Of a DNA stretch of 64,000 bases, positions 41,914 to 51,647 are shown piece after piece; position 1 is the stretch's first letter, and every line of letters starts with the position of its first letter. The DNA comes from an uncultured Bacteroidales bacterium (GTDB taxonomy: Bacteria; Bacteroidota; Bacteroidia; Bacteroidales; Paludibacteraceae), in NCBI GenBank assembly GCA_946406195.1, contig CAMJJT010000002.1:62001-126000 (forward strand). The letters run 5' to 3'. The notes under the pieces are model-generated. The model was not told the DNA's origin. It worked only from the letters and a program-made list of their open reading frames with translations, and did not search any database. Made by a program: the position numbers and the translations under genes.

Positions 41914-43112
41914 TGGAGATTGTTGAGCGTTTCTTAAAATACGTATCGTTCTGCACGACGAGTGACGAGAACACCGGTACGACTCCTTCCACTCCCGGTC
42001 AGATGACGTTCGCGCGCTATCTGGCGGACGAACTGCGCTCCATCGGTATGAGCGATGTGACGCTGGACGAGAACGGATATATCATGGCTACGCTGGAGAG
42101 CAATCAGCCTGCAGACATCCGAGACAAGGTGCCCGTGGTCGGTTTCATTGCCCATATGGACACCTCTCCGGACGCAAGCGGCGAGAACGTGAAAGCAACG
42201 ATCGTCAAAGCGGAAGAGCGCGATTATATCGACCGTCGTTACGCCGGACAGGATGTGATCGTGACGGACGAGACGACCCTGTTAGGAGCAGACGACAAAG
42301 CCGGCATCGCGGAGATAGTGAGCGCCATGGAGCATCTGATCCAGCACCCCGAAATCCGACACGGCAAGATACGAGTCGGTTTTACTCCGGACGAAGAGAT
42401 CGGACAGGGAGCCGACTATTTTGACGTCAAAGCGTTCGGCGCCGATTACGCCTACACGATGGACGGCGGCACGATCGGTGAGTTGGAGTTCGAGAACTTC
42501 AATGCCGCGGCATGCAAGATCAAAGTACACGGATTGAATGTGCACCCGGGAGCTGCCTACCATAAGATGCGTAACTCCATGCGTATCGCCAACCAGATCA
42601 TCTCTATGATTCCTTCCGCGGAGACCCCTGAGCACACCAAGGATTATCAGGGATTCTTCCATCTGACAAGCATCGAAGGCACGGTAGAGGAGACGACCCT
42701 CAGTTACATCATCCGCGATCATGACAGCGAACGCTTCAAAGCGCGCAAACTCGCTATCACGCAGATGGTGGAGGCGATGAACCTGAAGTACGGCGAAGGC
42801 ACCGCGGAGATCGATTTGCGCGACCAATACTACAACATGCGCGAGAAAATCGAACCGGTGATCCAAATCGTCAACCTCGCCCAGAAAGCCATGAAGGAAG
42901 TAGAGGTAGTGCCGCACATCAAACCCATTCGCGGCGGTACGGACGGAGCAAGACTGTCGTTTGAAGGACTACCCTGCCCTAATATCTTTGCCGGCGGAGA
43001 GAACTTCCACAGCCGATATGAGTATCTGCCTATCCCGTCCTTGGAGAAAGCCAAGGAAGTGATATTGCATATCGTCATGTCCGCGCGTTTTTATGTGATA
43101 AATAAAGAATAG
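41913..43112 (+). CDS. pepT: Peptidase T (tripeptide aminopeptidase)
   Basis: A 399-residue M20-family zinc tripeptidase. Metal and catalytic motifs are in place: [14 protein letters not shown] (first His and catalytic Asp), [14 protein letters not shown] (bridging Asp), [15 protein letters not shown] (catalytic Glu pair), [16 protein letters not shown] (Asp) and [20 protein letters not shown], with a final His in NFHSRYEYL. Cytoplasmic; it removes N-terminal residues from tripeptides. It overlaps the preceding lipoprotein stop by one base. Confidence 0.95.
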   Translation: MEIVERFLKYVSFCTTSDENTGTTPSTPGQMTFARYLADELRSIGMSDVTLDENGYIMATLESNQPADIRDKVPVVGFIAHMDTSPDASGENVKATIVKAEERDYIDRRYAGQDVIVTDETTLLGADDKAGIAEIVSAMEHLIQHPEIRHGKIRVGFTPDEEIGQGADYFDVKAFGADYAYTMDGGTIGELEFENFNAAACKIKVHGLNVHPGAAYHKMRNSMRIANQIISMIPSAETPEHTKDYQGFFHLTSIEGTVEETTLSYIIRDHDSERFKARKLAITQMVEAMNLKYGEGTAEIDLRDQYYNMREKIEPVIQIVNLAQKAMKEVEVVPHIKPIRGGTDGARLSFEGLPCPNIFAGGENFHSRYEYLPIPSLEKAKEVILHIVMSARFYVINKE

Positions 43113-43181
43113 TCGTTGGTCGATAGTCGTTAGTCCAACGTCCAAGGTCCAACGACCAACGACCAAATACCAACGACCAAA
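43111..43181. repeat. Two-sided heptamer array between pepT and gcvT
   Basis: The left half is built of GTCGTTG/GTCGATA units and the right half of their complements (CAACGAC), so the 71-nt block can fold into an imperfect hairpin. It fills the gap between pepT and gcvT and may also stop transcription. Confidence 0.85.
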
Positions 43182-43199
43182 AACAAAATTTCAATCATT

Positions 43200-44300
43200 A
43201 TGTTAAAGACAACACCGTTTACAGATATCCACATTGCGCTGGGCGCAAAAATGGCAGAGTTTGCCGGGTTTAATATGCCTATCCAATACCCTACCGGCAT
43301 CAATCAGGAACACATGATCGTTCGTGAGGGCGTAGGAGTGTTCGATGTGAGCCACATGGGTGAGTTCTGGGTCAAAGGCGAGAAAGCCCTTGATTTTCTG
43401 CAGTACATCACCACGAACGACCTGTCTGTCATTCCTGCCGGCAAGGCGCAGTACACCTGCATGCCCAACGGCAAAGGCGGTATCGTGGATGACCTGATCA
43501 TCTATAAATACTCCACCACCAAGTACCTCATGGTAGTCAATGCCGGCAATATCGACAAAGACTGGGGATGGGTAAATAAGGTGAAAGATGAAAGGTCTAA
43601 GGCGAAAGGATGGTCAGACGAAAATGTCAGACTGGAGAACGCGAGTGAGCGATATGGACAGTTGGCAGTACAGGGTCCGAAAGCTGTAGAGCTACTACAA
43701 CTGCTGACCGACGCCGATCTGAAATCGATTGATTACTATGCCTTCCGCGAGTGGAGTTTTGCCGGCGTACCGGGTGTTATCCTGAGCAATACGGGTTACA
43801 CGGGTGCCGGTGGTTTTGAGTTGTATTTCCCTGCCGAGAACGGCAAGCAGATTTGGGACGCTCTATTCGAAGTAGGCAAACCGTTCGGTTTGGCGCCTAT
43901 TGGTCTGGGCGCACGCGATAGTCTGCGTCTGGAGAAATGGTACTGCCTGTACGGCCATGACATCGACGATACCACTTCGCCGCTGGAAGCCGGACTGGGT
44001 TGGATCACCAAACTGGATGCCAAAGAGTTCATCGACCGCGATTTCCTCAAAGCCCAGAAAGCCGAAGGCGTGAAGCGCAAACTGGTTCATTTCGAATGTC
44101 TGGAGCGCGCTATTCCGCGTAACGGTTATGAGATATGCAACGAGGCAGGCGAGACGATCGGTAATGTCACTTCCGGCATCATGCTGCCGAACACCAAGAC
44201 AGGTATCGGCATGGGATACGTGCAGACCGCTTACGCCAAGAAAGAGAACATCATCTATATCAAGATTCGCGAGAAACTGGTGCCTGCAAAAATTGTCTAA
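43200..44300 (+). CDS. gcvT: Aminomethyltransferase, glycine cleavage T protein
   Basis: A 366-residue folate-dependent T protein that passes the methylene group to tetrahydrofolate in glycine cleavage. Family blocks: [35 protein letters not shown]-like [37 protein letters not shown] and [12 protein letters not shown] linker near residues 127-138 ([11 protein letters not shown]) is coded by an AAGGTGA heptamer array. No gcvH or gcvP is adjacent. Confidence 0.94.
   Translation: MLKTTPFTDIHIALGAKMAEFAGFNMPIQYPTGINQEHMIVREGVGVFDVSHMGEFWVKGEKALDFLQYITTNDLSVIPAGKAQYTCMPNGKGGIVDDLIIYKYSTTKYLMVVNAGNIDKDWGWVNKVKDERSKAKGWSDENVRLENASERYGQLAVQGPKAVELLQLLTDADLKSIDYYAFREWSFAGVPGVILSNTGYTGAGGFELYFPAENGKQIWDALFEVGKPFGLAPIGLGARDSLRLEKWYCLYGHDIDDTTSPLEAGLGWITKLDAKEFIDRDFLKAQKAEGVKRKLVHFECLERAIPRNGYEICNEAGETIGNVTSGIMLPNTKTGIGMGYVQTAYAKKENIIYIKIREKLVPAKIV
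43578..43612 (+). repeat. Heptamer array AAGGTGA inside gcvT
   Basis: Five 7-nt units (AAGGTGA, AAGATGA, AAGGTCT, AAGGCGA, AAGGATG), 35 nt. Two more arrays of this family lie in uvrA. Confidence 0.85.
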
Positions 44301-44306
44301 CGCCCA

Positions 44307-45110
44307 ATGAGTAACGACCAACGACCAACGATCAATAAACGCGTAGCGTTAGTATTAGGATCGGGAGGAGCACGCGGATTAGCACACATCGGCGCGATTG
44401 AAGCCCTCGAAGAGCGCGGATATACGATTACCAGTATAGCCGGTTGTTCGATGGGCTCCATCATTGCCGGTATGTACGCCGCCGGACAGCTCAAAGAGGC
44501 GAAAGAATGGTTCCTGAGCGTGGATAAGCAGCTTATCCTACGGATGATGGATATCAACCTGCTGAGCGGAAACAGCTTGGTCAAAGGACAAAGGATCATC
44601 GAGGAACTGCAGACCGTTGTGCCGGATCGTCCAATGGAACAATTGAACATTCCATGCGCCATCGTAGCTTCGGATATAATGAGTACCGAAGAGGTGGTAT
44701 TTCGTTCGGGTAGCCTGTTTGAAGCCGTCCGCGCGTCCATCAGCATCCCGCTCTTTTTCGAGCCGGTACATATGGGAAAGCATATACTCATTGACGGCGG
44801 CATACTGAATCCGTTACCGCTGCATGTGGTAGAGCGGACGGAAGGCGACCTGTTGGTAGCGATGGATATCAGCGGAAAAGACAGTATAGACATCGACCAT
44901 AAACTGAATTTCCTCCGCATACTGGACCGCATGAGCGATATGCAGATTCAGCAGAACACCCTCCTCTCGCTGCGTCTGACTCCTCCGGACATCCATGCCG
45001 TGATGCGCCAATACGCCTATAACACCTTCGATTTTGACAAAGCCGAACAGATTATCGCAGACGGCAAAAATATCATGAATGATGCCTTAGACCGCTTCGA
45101 AAAAGTCTAA
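44307..45110 (+). CDS. Patatin-like phospholipase
   Basis: A 267-residue serine lipid acyl hydrolase. The oxyanion loop is VLGSGGARGLAHIGAIEAL, the nucleophile S48 lies in GCSMGS, and the second dyad member D163 in IDGGILNP. It has no signal peptide, so it is cytoplasmic or membrane-peripheral. The first residues MSNDQRPTIN come from a heptamer array that overlaps the start, so the native start before array insertion is unclear; the conserved domain begins around residue 12. Confidence 0.88.
   Translation: MSNDQRPTINKRVALVLGSGGARGLAHIGAIEALEERGYTITSIAGCSMGSIIAGMYAAGQLKEAKEWFLSVDKQLILRMMDINLLSGNSLVKGQRIIEELQTVVPDRPMEQLNIPCAIVASDIMSTEEVVFRSGSLFEAVRASISIPLFFEPVHMGKHILIDGGILNPLPLHVVERTEGDLLVAMDISGKDSIDIDHKLNFLRILDRMSDMQIQQNTLLSLRLTPPDIHAVMRQYAYNTFDFDKAEQIIADGKNIMNDALDRFEKV
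44313..44340 (+). repeat. Heptamer array AACGACC at the patatin start
   Basis: AACGACC twice, AACGATC and AATAAAC, immediately after the ATG at 44307; it encodes NDQRPTINK. Confidence 0.85.
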
Positions 45111-45177
45111 GATGGTTGAAAAAATATCACTAAAATCAACTATACGTCAAAAAAAACAAAAAAAATCAAGAAATCTT

Positions 45178-45207
45178 TTGCTATTTGAAAAAAAAATTGT
45201 AATTTTG
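45178..45207 (+). promoter_or_regulatory. Promoter of the first AMP-forming ligase
   Basis: TTG at 45178-45180 and TAATTTTG at 45200-45207 with a 19-nt spacer; start codon 18 nt after the -7 box. Confidence 0.7.
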
Positions 45208-45225
45208 CACAAAATTTGAACATTT

Positions 45226-46875
45226 ATGGCTACGAAACATTACTTATCCTACCTCGAAGAAACCATGCGCTCCAAATGGAACAGGCTGGCGATGACCGAT
45301 ATTGACGGCGAGCATAAATACACATATGCGGACCTAGCAAGGGAGATTGCCCGATTACATGTTACATGGTGTGAGTGCGGCGTCCAACCGGGCGATAAGA
45401 TTGCTATTTGTGGTCGAAATTGTGCCAATTGGGGTCTTCTCTTCCTTGCCGTTGAGTCTTACGGTGCCGTGACGGTGAGCATCCTGCCGGATTTCACGGC
45501 GGATGGTATCCATTCGCTGGTGAACCATTCTGAGGCAGTACTGCTATACGTAGGTCCGAACGTGATGAAACGTATCGAGCCCAAGCAGATGAAGGGGCTG
45601 AAAGCCACTATCTTCATGGACGACATGGAGATTGTGGAGGCCACACCGGCTTTCCGCAAAGCGTTTGAGGGCGTTGAGGCGGCATTCCAGCAGGCGTATC
45701 CGAAAGGCGTGAAGATAGACGATGTGCATTATCCTACGGATAACTTTGACGATTTAGCAGTCATCAACTATACCAGCGGCTCCACGGGCAACCCGAAAGG
45801 AGTGATGCTGACCCATCTGAACCTGAGCGGAAACGTAGAGTTCGCATGCACGCGTATTCCTCATAAACCGGGCGATAAGGTGCTGTCGATGCTGCCGATT
45901 GCGCATATGTTCGGACTGATGTTCGAGTTCCTGTATCAGGTATGCGAGGGCGCAGAAGTGTTCTTCCTGACGCAAGCTCCTACCCCGACGGTGCTCATGA
46001 AAGCGTTTGCGCAAGTGAAACCATTCATGATCCTGACCGTACCTTTGGTGATCGAGAAAATTATCAAGAAAGGTGTGCTGCCTAAGATCAGTACCCCGAC
46101 CATGAAGATCCTTTGGCATACGCCGATTATCAAGACCATCGTTCGCAAGAAAGTGAAAGAGGGTCTGGATAAGATCTTCGGCGGCGAATTACGATACCTC
46201 ATTATCGGCGGCGCCGCTTTGAACGCGGAGGTAGAACAAGTGCTGCACGATATTCAATATCAATACTGCGTAGGTTACGGCATGACCGAATGCGGTCCGC
46301 TCATCAGCTATGAAGACTGGTTCCACTATGCGTTCCATAGCTGCGGAAAAGAGTTGCCGCAATGCCGCGTGCGTATCGATTCCGAAGATCCGACTTCCAA
46401 AGACGGCGAGATCCAAGTAAAAGGTATCAACGTCATGCAGGGATATTACAAGAACCCTGAAGCTACCAAGGCTGCTTTCACCGAAGACGGATGGATGCGT
46501 ACAGGTGACCTCGGAGTGCTTGATAAAGAGGGAAATATCTATATCCACGGTCGTTCCAAGAACATGATTCTCGGAGCTTCGGGACAGAATATCTACCCCG
46601 AGGAGCTGGAGGACAAACTGAACTCCATGCCTTGCGTAGCGGAGTCCATCGTCTTGGACCGCGATCATAAATTAGTGGCGCTCGTCTTCCCGGACACCTC
46701 CGTGGATGGCAAGAAACTATTAGGAACCAAGAGTCTGACCCAGCAGATGGAAGAGAACCGCATAGCGGTGAACAAGACCCTTCCACTGTACAGCCAGATT
46801 AACTCGATAGAATTAGTGGCTTCGGAGTTTGAGAAAACACCGAAACGCTCCATCAAGCGGTATTTGTACCAATAA
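45226..46875 (+). CDS. AMP-dependent acyl-CoA ligase (long-chain fatty acid type), copy 1
   Basis: A 549-residue adenylate-forming enzyme. The ATP loop is INYTSGSTGNPKGVMLTH, followed by the A5 motif GYGMTECGPLIS, the hinge region DGWMRTGDLGVLDKEG and the catalytic-lysine end FEKTPKRSIKRYLY. The likely reaction is ATP-driven fatty acid activation to acyl-CoA or acyl-AMP. A paralogue with the same layout follows at 47122, with two hairpins and a promoter in between, so the pair is a tandem duplication under separate control. Confidence 0.88.
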   Translation: MATKHYLSYLEETMRSKWNRLAMTDIDGEHKYTYADLAREIARLHVTWCECGVQPGDKIAICGRNCANWGLLFLAVESYGAVTVSILPDFTADGIHSLVNHSEAVLLYVGPNVMKRIEPKQMKGLKATIFMDDMEIVEATPAFRKAFEGVEAAFQQAYPKGVKIDDVHYPTDNFDDLAVINYTSGSTGNPKGVMLTHLNLSGNVEFACTRIPHKPGDKVLSMLPIAHMFGLMFEFLYQVCEGAEVFFLTQAPTPTVLMKAFAQVKPFMILTVPLVIEKIIKKGVLPKISTPTMKILWHTPIIKTIVRKKVKEGLDKIFGGELRYLIIGGAALNAEVEQVLHDIQYQYCVGYGMTECGPLISYEDWFHYAFHSCGKELPQCRVRIDSEDPTSKDGEIQVKGINVMQGYYKNPEATKAAFTEDGWMRTGDLGVLDKEGNIYIHGRSKNMILGASGQNIYPEELEDKLNSMPCVAESIVLDRDHKLVALVFPDTSVDGKKLLGTKSLTQQMEENRIAVNKTLPLYSQINSIELVASEFEKTPKRSIKRYLYQ

Positions 46876-46888
46876 ATACCGCAACCCG

Positions 46889-46920
46889 CGTTGTGGTTTT
46901 AGTGAGTGTCCACAACGTTT
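46889..46920 (+). terminator. Terminator-like hairpin after ligase 1
   Basis: CGTTGTGG (46889-46896) pairs perfectly with CCACAACG (46910-46917), followed by TTTCTG. Confidence 0.6.
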
Positions 46921-46978
46921 CTGTAAATAATTATGTGAGTAAGTAGATGGATTTCTCTGAAATGGGAAATCAAAGCCT

Positions 46979-47013
46979 GCGTGTAACTGTGAAGCTACAC
47001 GCTCGTTTTTTTT
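46979..47013 (+). terminator. Terminator between the two ligase genes
   Basis: GCGTGTA/TACACGC stem with a 10-nt loop, followed by TCG and eight T. Confidence 0.85.
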
Positions 47014-47069
47014 TATTGGTCACCAAGAGGAAGAAAGAACGATTCTTGACATAAAAATGCAGCAAAATC

Positions 47070-47100
47070 TTGCATATATCAAAAAAAAGTAGTAATTTTG
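47070..47100 (+). promoter_or_regulatory. Promoter of the second AMP-forming ligase
   Basis: TTG at 47070-47072 and TAATTTTG at 47093-47100, spacer 20, with extended TTGCATATATC. Only 21 nt separate the -7 box from the ATG at 47122. Confidence 0.85.
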
Positions 47101-47121
47101 CACCGCAAAATTGTTTTTGGT

Positions 47122-48762
47122 ATGACGAAACATTATTTAAACTACCTGACAGATGTCATGTTTCACCAGTGGAATGACCCTGCATTAACGGACTTCGGGG
47201 AGAATCATGAGTACACTTTTGCGGAGTTAGCTACGGAGATGGTGAAGCTCCATGTGTTGTTTGAGCAGTTAGGCATCAAGCGCGGCGACAAGATCGCGTT
47301 GGCGGGTCGTAACTGCGCCAACTGGGCTGTGGCTTATCTCGCCATCACGTCCTATGAAGGGGTGGTAGTCAGCATTTTGCAGGATTTTACGGCGGATGAT
47401 ATAGCTCATCTGCTGGACCATTCGGATTCGGATCTGCTCTTCGTGGGTCCCTATGTATGGAAAGAGCTGCAAAACAAAACCTTGCCCAAACGGCTCAAAG
47501 CCGCTCTTTCGCTGGAAGATTGGCGTCCACTCTACACCGCAAAGGACGCGTCCATGCCCTCCAAAGAAGCATGGGAGGCTGCTTTCCAAGCGAAGTACCC
47601 GAAAGCCTTGATGCCGGAAGATATCCATTTCACTGCCGATCCCGATGCGGTCTCGCTCATCAACTATACCAGCGGTTCGACCGGTTCGCCCAAAGGCGTA
47701 ATGCTCAACGGACGGTCGATCAGCAATAATATCGAGGTAGGCATGAAGATTCTGCCGGTGGATCCGGGGCAACGCATCGTGTCGATGTTACCGCTTGCCC
47801 ATATGTTCGGACAGGTTTGTGAACTGCTCTACCCGCTTTGCTGCGGTACGCATATTTATTTCCTGACCAAGAGCCCCACCCCGTCTATTCTGCTCAAAGC
47901 GCTCAATGAGGTGCAACCTTATCTGGTGGTCACAGTGCCTCTGGTGATTGAGAAAATATACAAGAAGAATTTGGACCCAATGCTCAGCAAATGGATCATC
48001 CGCATGTTCTGGCACACACCCATCATCGGCGCCATCCTCAAGAGCCGTGTCAAGAGCGGTCTGCGCAGCGCTTTCGGAGGTAAGTTACGGTATTTCATCT
48101 GCGGCGGTGCAGCAATGAACCCCATCGTAGAGAAATGTCTGATGGATATTCATTTCCCGCTCTCTATCGGATACGGAATGACCGAGTGCGGTCCGCTCAT
48201 CGGCGGTAACCCGCCTAAGTATTTCAAAGCCCGTTCGGGCGGCGTGCCGGTGATGAACATGGACGTGAAGATTGATAATCCGAACGAAGCCGGTATCGGT
48301 GAGATCCTTGTGAAAGGCGAGAACGTGATGCTTGGTTATTACAAGAACCCTGAAGCTACCAAAGCTGTGTTCACCGAAGACGGTTGGATGCGTACAGGCG
48401 ACCTCGGACGACTCGACAAGAAGAAAAATATCTATATCAAAGGGCGTTGCAAAACCATGTTCCTCGGTGCTTCGGGACAGAACATCTACCCCGAGGAGAT
48501 CGAAGACAAGCTCAATAACCAAGAGGCGGTTGGTGAATCGCTCATCGTGGAACGCGAAGGCAAACTGGTGGCGCTCGTCTTCCCGGACGAGACCCTCACC
48601 AAGCGAATGACACTCGATGAGATACAGCAGTTGATGAAGGAGAACCTGCAGAAACTCAACAGCCTGATTCCTTCATACAGCAAGGTCTCTGACATCGAAG
48701 TACAAGAGCAACCCTTCGAGAAAACACCCAAGAAATCGATCAAACGATTCCTTTATAAATGA
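47122..48762 (+). CDS. AMP-dependent acyl-CoA ligase, copy 2
   Basis: A 546-residue paralogue of the preceding gene. It keeps INYTSGSTGSPKGVML, GYGMTECGPLIGG, DGWMRTGDLGRLDKKK, GASGQNIYPEEIEDKL and the C-terminal FEKTPKKSIKRFLY. The two proteins share the opening (A/T)TKHYL.YL and most motifs, but differ in the substrate region, so chain-length specificity may differ. I start at the ATG at 47122; the open frame extends 24 nt upstream, into the -7 box. Confidence 0.88.
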   Translation: MTKHYLNYLTDVMFHQWNDPALTDFGENHEYTFAELATEMVKLHVLFEQLGIKRGDKIALAGRNCANWAVAYLAITSYEGVVVSILQDFTADDIAHLLDHSDSDLLFVGPYVWKELQNKTLPKRLKAALSLEDWRPLYTAKDASMPSKEAWEAAFQAKYPKALMPEDIHFTADPDAVSLINYTSGSTGSPKGVMLNGRSISNNIEVGMKILPVDPGQRIVSMLPLAHMFGQVCELLYPLCCGTHIYFLTKSPTPSILLKALNEVQPYLVVTVPLVIEKIYKKNLDPMLSKWIIRMFWHTPIIGAILKSRVKSGLRSAFGGKLRYFICGGAAMNPIVEKCLMDIHFPLSIGYGMTECGPLIGGNPPKYFKARSGGVPVMNMDVKIDNPNEAGIGEILVKGENVMLGYYKNPEATKAVFTEDGWMRTGDLGRLDKKKNIYIKGRCKTMFLGASGQNIYPEEIEDKLNNQEAVGESLIVEREGKLVALVFPDETLTKRMTLDEIQQLMKENLQKLNSLIPSYSKVSDIEVQEQPFEKTPKKSIKRFLYK

Positions 48763-48819
48763 TTTTATAAAGAAAGACTGTATTCTTAAGTAAATCTTAA
48801 ACTTTCTTTAAGAATAATT

Positions 48820-48863
48820 TTGTACCTTTGCGCCGTTTTTTACTCCATGGACGCAAAGGTACA
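48820..48863. repeat. Perfect 13-bp inverted repeat around the TonB receptor start
   Basis: TTGTACCTTTGCG (48820-48832) and CGCAAAGGTACAA (48851-48863) are exact reverse complements. The left arm contains the -7 TACCTTTG (48823-48830); the right arm lies within codons 2-6 of the receptor gene. Confidence 0.85.
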
Positions 48864-51126
48864 ATTTATATGGCTTTACTTGCTCTGTTCGGTGTCTATT
48901 CTTCACGCGACTACAGCGGAAGGATGGACAGATACCGTTTCGCTGCCGGACGTTGAGGTATCTGTATCGCGTATGCCGATGGTGGTCAGCCGTCAGCAGA
49001 CGATGATTCACGTCTTGGACACACGCCTTTTAGAGGAGGCACAGACCGTAGCACCCAAGGAAATAAGCGCCTTGATTCCCAATGTATATATGCCGGATTA
49101 CGGCAGTGCCATGACCAGCAGTATTTATATCCGCGGATTAGGCAGCCGTATCAACGAACCGGTGATGGGAATGGTCATAGACGGTGTTCCAATCATGGAC
49201 AAAAACCTTTACGACCACACCCTACAGGACGTCAAACGGGTGGAACTCTTATGCGGACCGCAGGGCACTCTGTACGGGCGAAACACACCTGCAGGCGTCA
49301 TGGAGATCCGGACCATTCAGCCCTTGGACCTATCCGACCGGCTCATACGGGCAAAAGTGAGTTATGCTACGGCGAATCAGGTACACGCGCAGGCATCTTA
49401 TTACAGCACGCCCTACCAACTGCCGAACGCTCCTTCCAAGTTCGGATGGGGAATAGCCGCGCGCTATCAACGCACCGACGGTTTTTACCGCAATCAGTGG
49501 AACGGTCGCGCGGTGGATCACGGTCAGCAAGCCGGAAGTAGATTAGTGATGGACGGTCTGATATCGGATAAATGGCGGATAACCGGTACTTTTTATGCCG
49601 ATTGGGTACGGCAAGGAGCGTTCCCTTATGCCTTAGCTAATACGGGTCAGATAGCCTATAACAGCGAAGGTTCATACCAGCGTCTGGCATTGATGCCCTC
49701 TATCCGCGCGGAGTACCAATCGAACGGCTATCACCTGCAGATAGCAGGCAGTTATCAGTACCTGCATGACGACATGCGCATGGATAATGACTACACGCCA
49801 GCGGATATCTTCACCCTGCAGCAGGCCCAACGGCAACATAGCGGCACGATAGATGCCTTGCTGCGTGCACCCAAACCATGCGCGTGGTATGAATGGAATA
49901 TCGGGCTGAGCAGTTTTGTGAAATCCAACAGTCTCCATGCGCCCGTGGACTTCATGCGCGAAGGGATCGATGAGTTGATCCTCAGTAACGCCAATCGCGG
50001 TATTCAAACCGTCTTTCCAGAGGACTCGATTTGTATCAGCAATGAGACATTGCCTATCCACAGTTCGTTCGGATTACTCAATGCCGGAACGGCGATCTAT
50101 CATCAGAGCCATTTTCAATTCGGTCACTGGCATATCAATGCCGGCGTACGGTTCGATTATGAACATACACGCATGAACTATCTCAGTACGGCGAATGTGA
50201 ACTATCGTTTTACGCTACTTATGCCGGATTTCGAAAACGTACATACCGCCATCAGCGGTACTCAAAGCGCGCATTATTGGCAGATCCTGCCCAAATTAGC
50301 GGTCTCCTATGAGACCTCGTGGGCAACGATATACGGGTACGCGGCAAAAGGCTATAAAGCAGGAGGTTATAATCCGCAGATCTTCAGTACGATTACTCAA
50401 AACCAAGTCATGACCGATCTGGCTGCCGACATGGGCATCAACCTCAAGATAGCAGACCCGCGATTCACCGATGTAGCCATCACTTCCTACCGTCCCGAGA
50501 CCGATTGGACCTTTGAGATAGGCGCCCATTTCACGCCGATAGAAGGACTGAAAATAGATGTGGACGCTTTTCATATCCGCTGTCTGGACCAGCAGGTCAC
50601 CATCTTCCCGAACGGCAAAACGACCGGTCGAATGATGGCAAACGCAGCGCAATCACGCATGTGGGGCGTGGAGACGGCCTTGCATTACAGATGGCAAAAA
50701 AACCGTTGGTACGGTCTCTTGGACGCTTCCTATGGGTTTACCGACGCCCGTTTCGTGACGTTCAATGACGGCATGGGAGACTACTCCGGGAACTATATCC
50801 CTTATGCACCCCAACACACCGCGCACCTCTTGGTTCAAGCCGGCTATCGAATAGGTAAACCATGGTTGCAATCCATCTCATTAGCCGCTAGAACGAATAT
50901 GGCGGGACCTATTTTCTGGAATGAGCAGAACGATGTCAAAGAGCGCCCCTACGCACTGCTGGCTGCCAATATTACAATAGATTGGAAATATGTACAACTC
51001 GAGTTATGGGGACGCAATCTGACGAAAACGCAATACAACGTGTTCTATTTCCGATCCATGAACAATGATTTTTTGCAAAAAGGTAAACCCCTTGAATTAG
51101 GAGCTACCATCCGATGTGAAATTTAA
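48847..51126 (+). CDS. TonB-dependent outer-membrane receptor
   Basis: A ~759-residue receptor for energised uptake across the outer membrane. After a signal region (FIWLYLLCSVSILHATTA) comes a plug domain (about 30-160: VEVSVSRMPMVV, SSIYIRGLGSR, MVIDGVPIMDKNLYDHTL, VELLCGPQGTLYGRN). A 22-stranded barrel follows, with an aromatic-rich C-terminal region (NLTKTQYNVFYFRS) and the final strand LELGATIRCEI. There is no SusC-type N-terminal extension or SusD partner, so siderophore, haem or cobamide is likelier than glycan. The start at 48847 is chosen because a longer frame would begin upstream of the -7 element. Confidence 0.9.
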   Translation: MDAKVQFIWLYLLCSVSILHATTAEGWTDTVSLPDVEVSVSRMPMVVSRQQTMIHVLDTRLLEEAQTVAPKEISALIPNVYMPDYGSAMTSSIYIRGLGSRINEPVMGMVIDGVPIMDKNLYDHTLQDVKRVELLCGPQGTLYGRNTPAGVMEIRTIQPLDLSDRLIRAKVSYATANQVHAQASYYSTPYQLPNAPSKFGWGIAARYQRTDGFYRNQWNGRAVDHGQQAGSRLVMDGLISDKWRITGTFYADWVRQGAFPYALANTGQIAYNSEGSYQRLALMPSIRAEYQSNGYHLQIAGSYQYLHDDMRMDNDYTPADIFTLQQAQRQHSGTIDALLRAPKPCAWYEWNIGLSSFVKSNSLHAPVDFMREGIDELILSNANRGIQTVFPEDSICISNETLPIHSSFGLLNAGTAIYHQSHFQFGHWHINAGVRFDYEHTRMNYLSTANVNYRFTLLMPDFENVHTAISGTQSAHYWQILPKLAVSYETSWATIYGYAAKGYKAGGYNPQIFSTITQNQVMTDLAADMGINLKIADPRFTDVAITSYRPETDWTFEIGAHFTPIEGLKIDVDAFHIRCLDQQVTIFPNGKTTGRMMANAAQSRMWGVETALHYRWQKNRWYGLLDASYGFTDARFVTFNDGMGDYSGNYIPYAPQHTAHLLVQAGYRIGKPWLQSISLAARTNMAGPIFWNEQNDVKERPYALLAANITIDWKYVQLELWGRNLTKTQYNVFYFRSMNNDFLQKGKPLELGATIRCEI

Positions 51127-51146
51127 TAATTAAACTATTTATTCAT

Positions 51147-51647
51147 ATGAAAAAGATTCTTTTTATTTTAGCAGCGGTAATGATGATTGCCTCCTGCAAC
51201 AAAAACGAACCGGAGTTCACTCCTACTCAAGACGAAACTGCGTTTAATGAAGCTACTAAGTTTGAAGCTTCTGGTACCAACAAAGTTCCTGACGGAGATG
51301 GACCGAATACTCCGTTCGAGATGAAGGATATTCGTTCGGAAGTGGTGATCGTAGACCAGACGACACTGGATATCTATCTGTTTGATATCGCTTTTGCATC
51401 CGCTATGGCACAACAAACCACAATCAACATGGTGATTCCCGGAGTGAACTACGTCCGTACGGAAGGACTAATCACCCTCAGCGGAGATAACATTATTCCT
51501 ACCATGAAAGGTCACCAGTTCCCTAAGTACATTGTGAATAATCTCAGCGGTACGATTACCGCCGACAGTCTCAAGTTCACGAACAGTTACGGCACTTTTT
51601 CGGGCTGCACTTATGCCGGCAAAATCACCAAAATGGAGAAGAAATAA
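51147..51647 (+). CDS. Calycin-like lipoprotein
   Basis: A 166-residue lipoprotein with signal MKKILFILAAVMMIASC (cysteine 17) and an acidic tether. The body is a beta-barrel-like domain (FEMKDIRSEVVIVDQTTLDI; TTINMVIPGVNYV; SLKFTNSYGTFSGCTYAGKI) resembling the calycin-like domain of Bacteroidetes surface proteins. It starts 20 nt after the TonB receptor stop and shares one base with the next start, so it is probably a partner lipoprotein of that receptor. Confidence 0.75.
   Translation: MKKILFILAAVMMIASCNKNEPEFTPTQDETAFNEATKFEASGTNKVPDGDGPNTPFEMKDIRSEVVIVDQTTLDIYLFDIAFASAMAQQTTINMVIPGVNYVRTEGLITLSGDNIIPTMKGHQFPKYIVNNLSGTITADSLKFTNSYGTFSGCTYAGKITKMEKK

Noticed and set aside
43111..43181. Possible CRISPR-like array
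   Set aside because: Units are 7 nt, directly adjoining and without unique spacers; no cas genes are present.
48820..48846. Upstream start for the TonB receptor
   Set aside because: It begins at the -7 element and would precede the transcription start.
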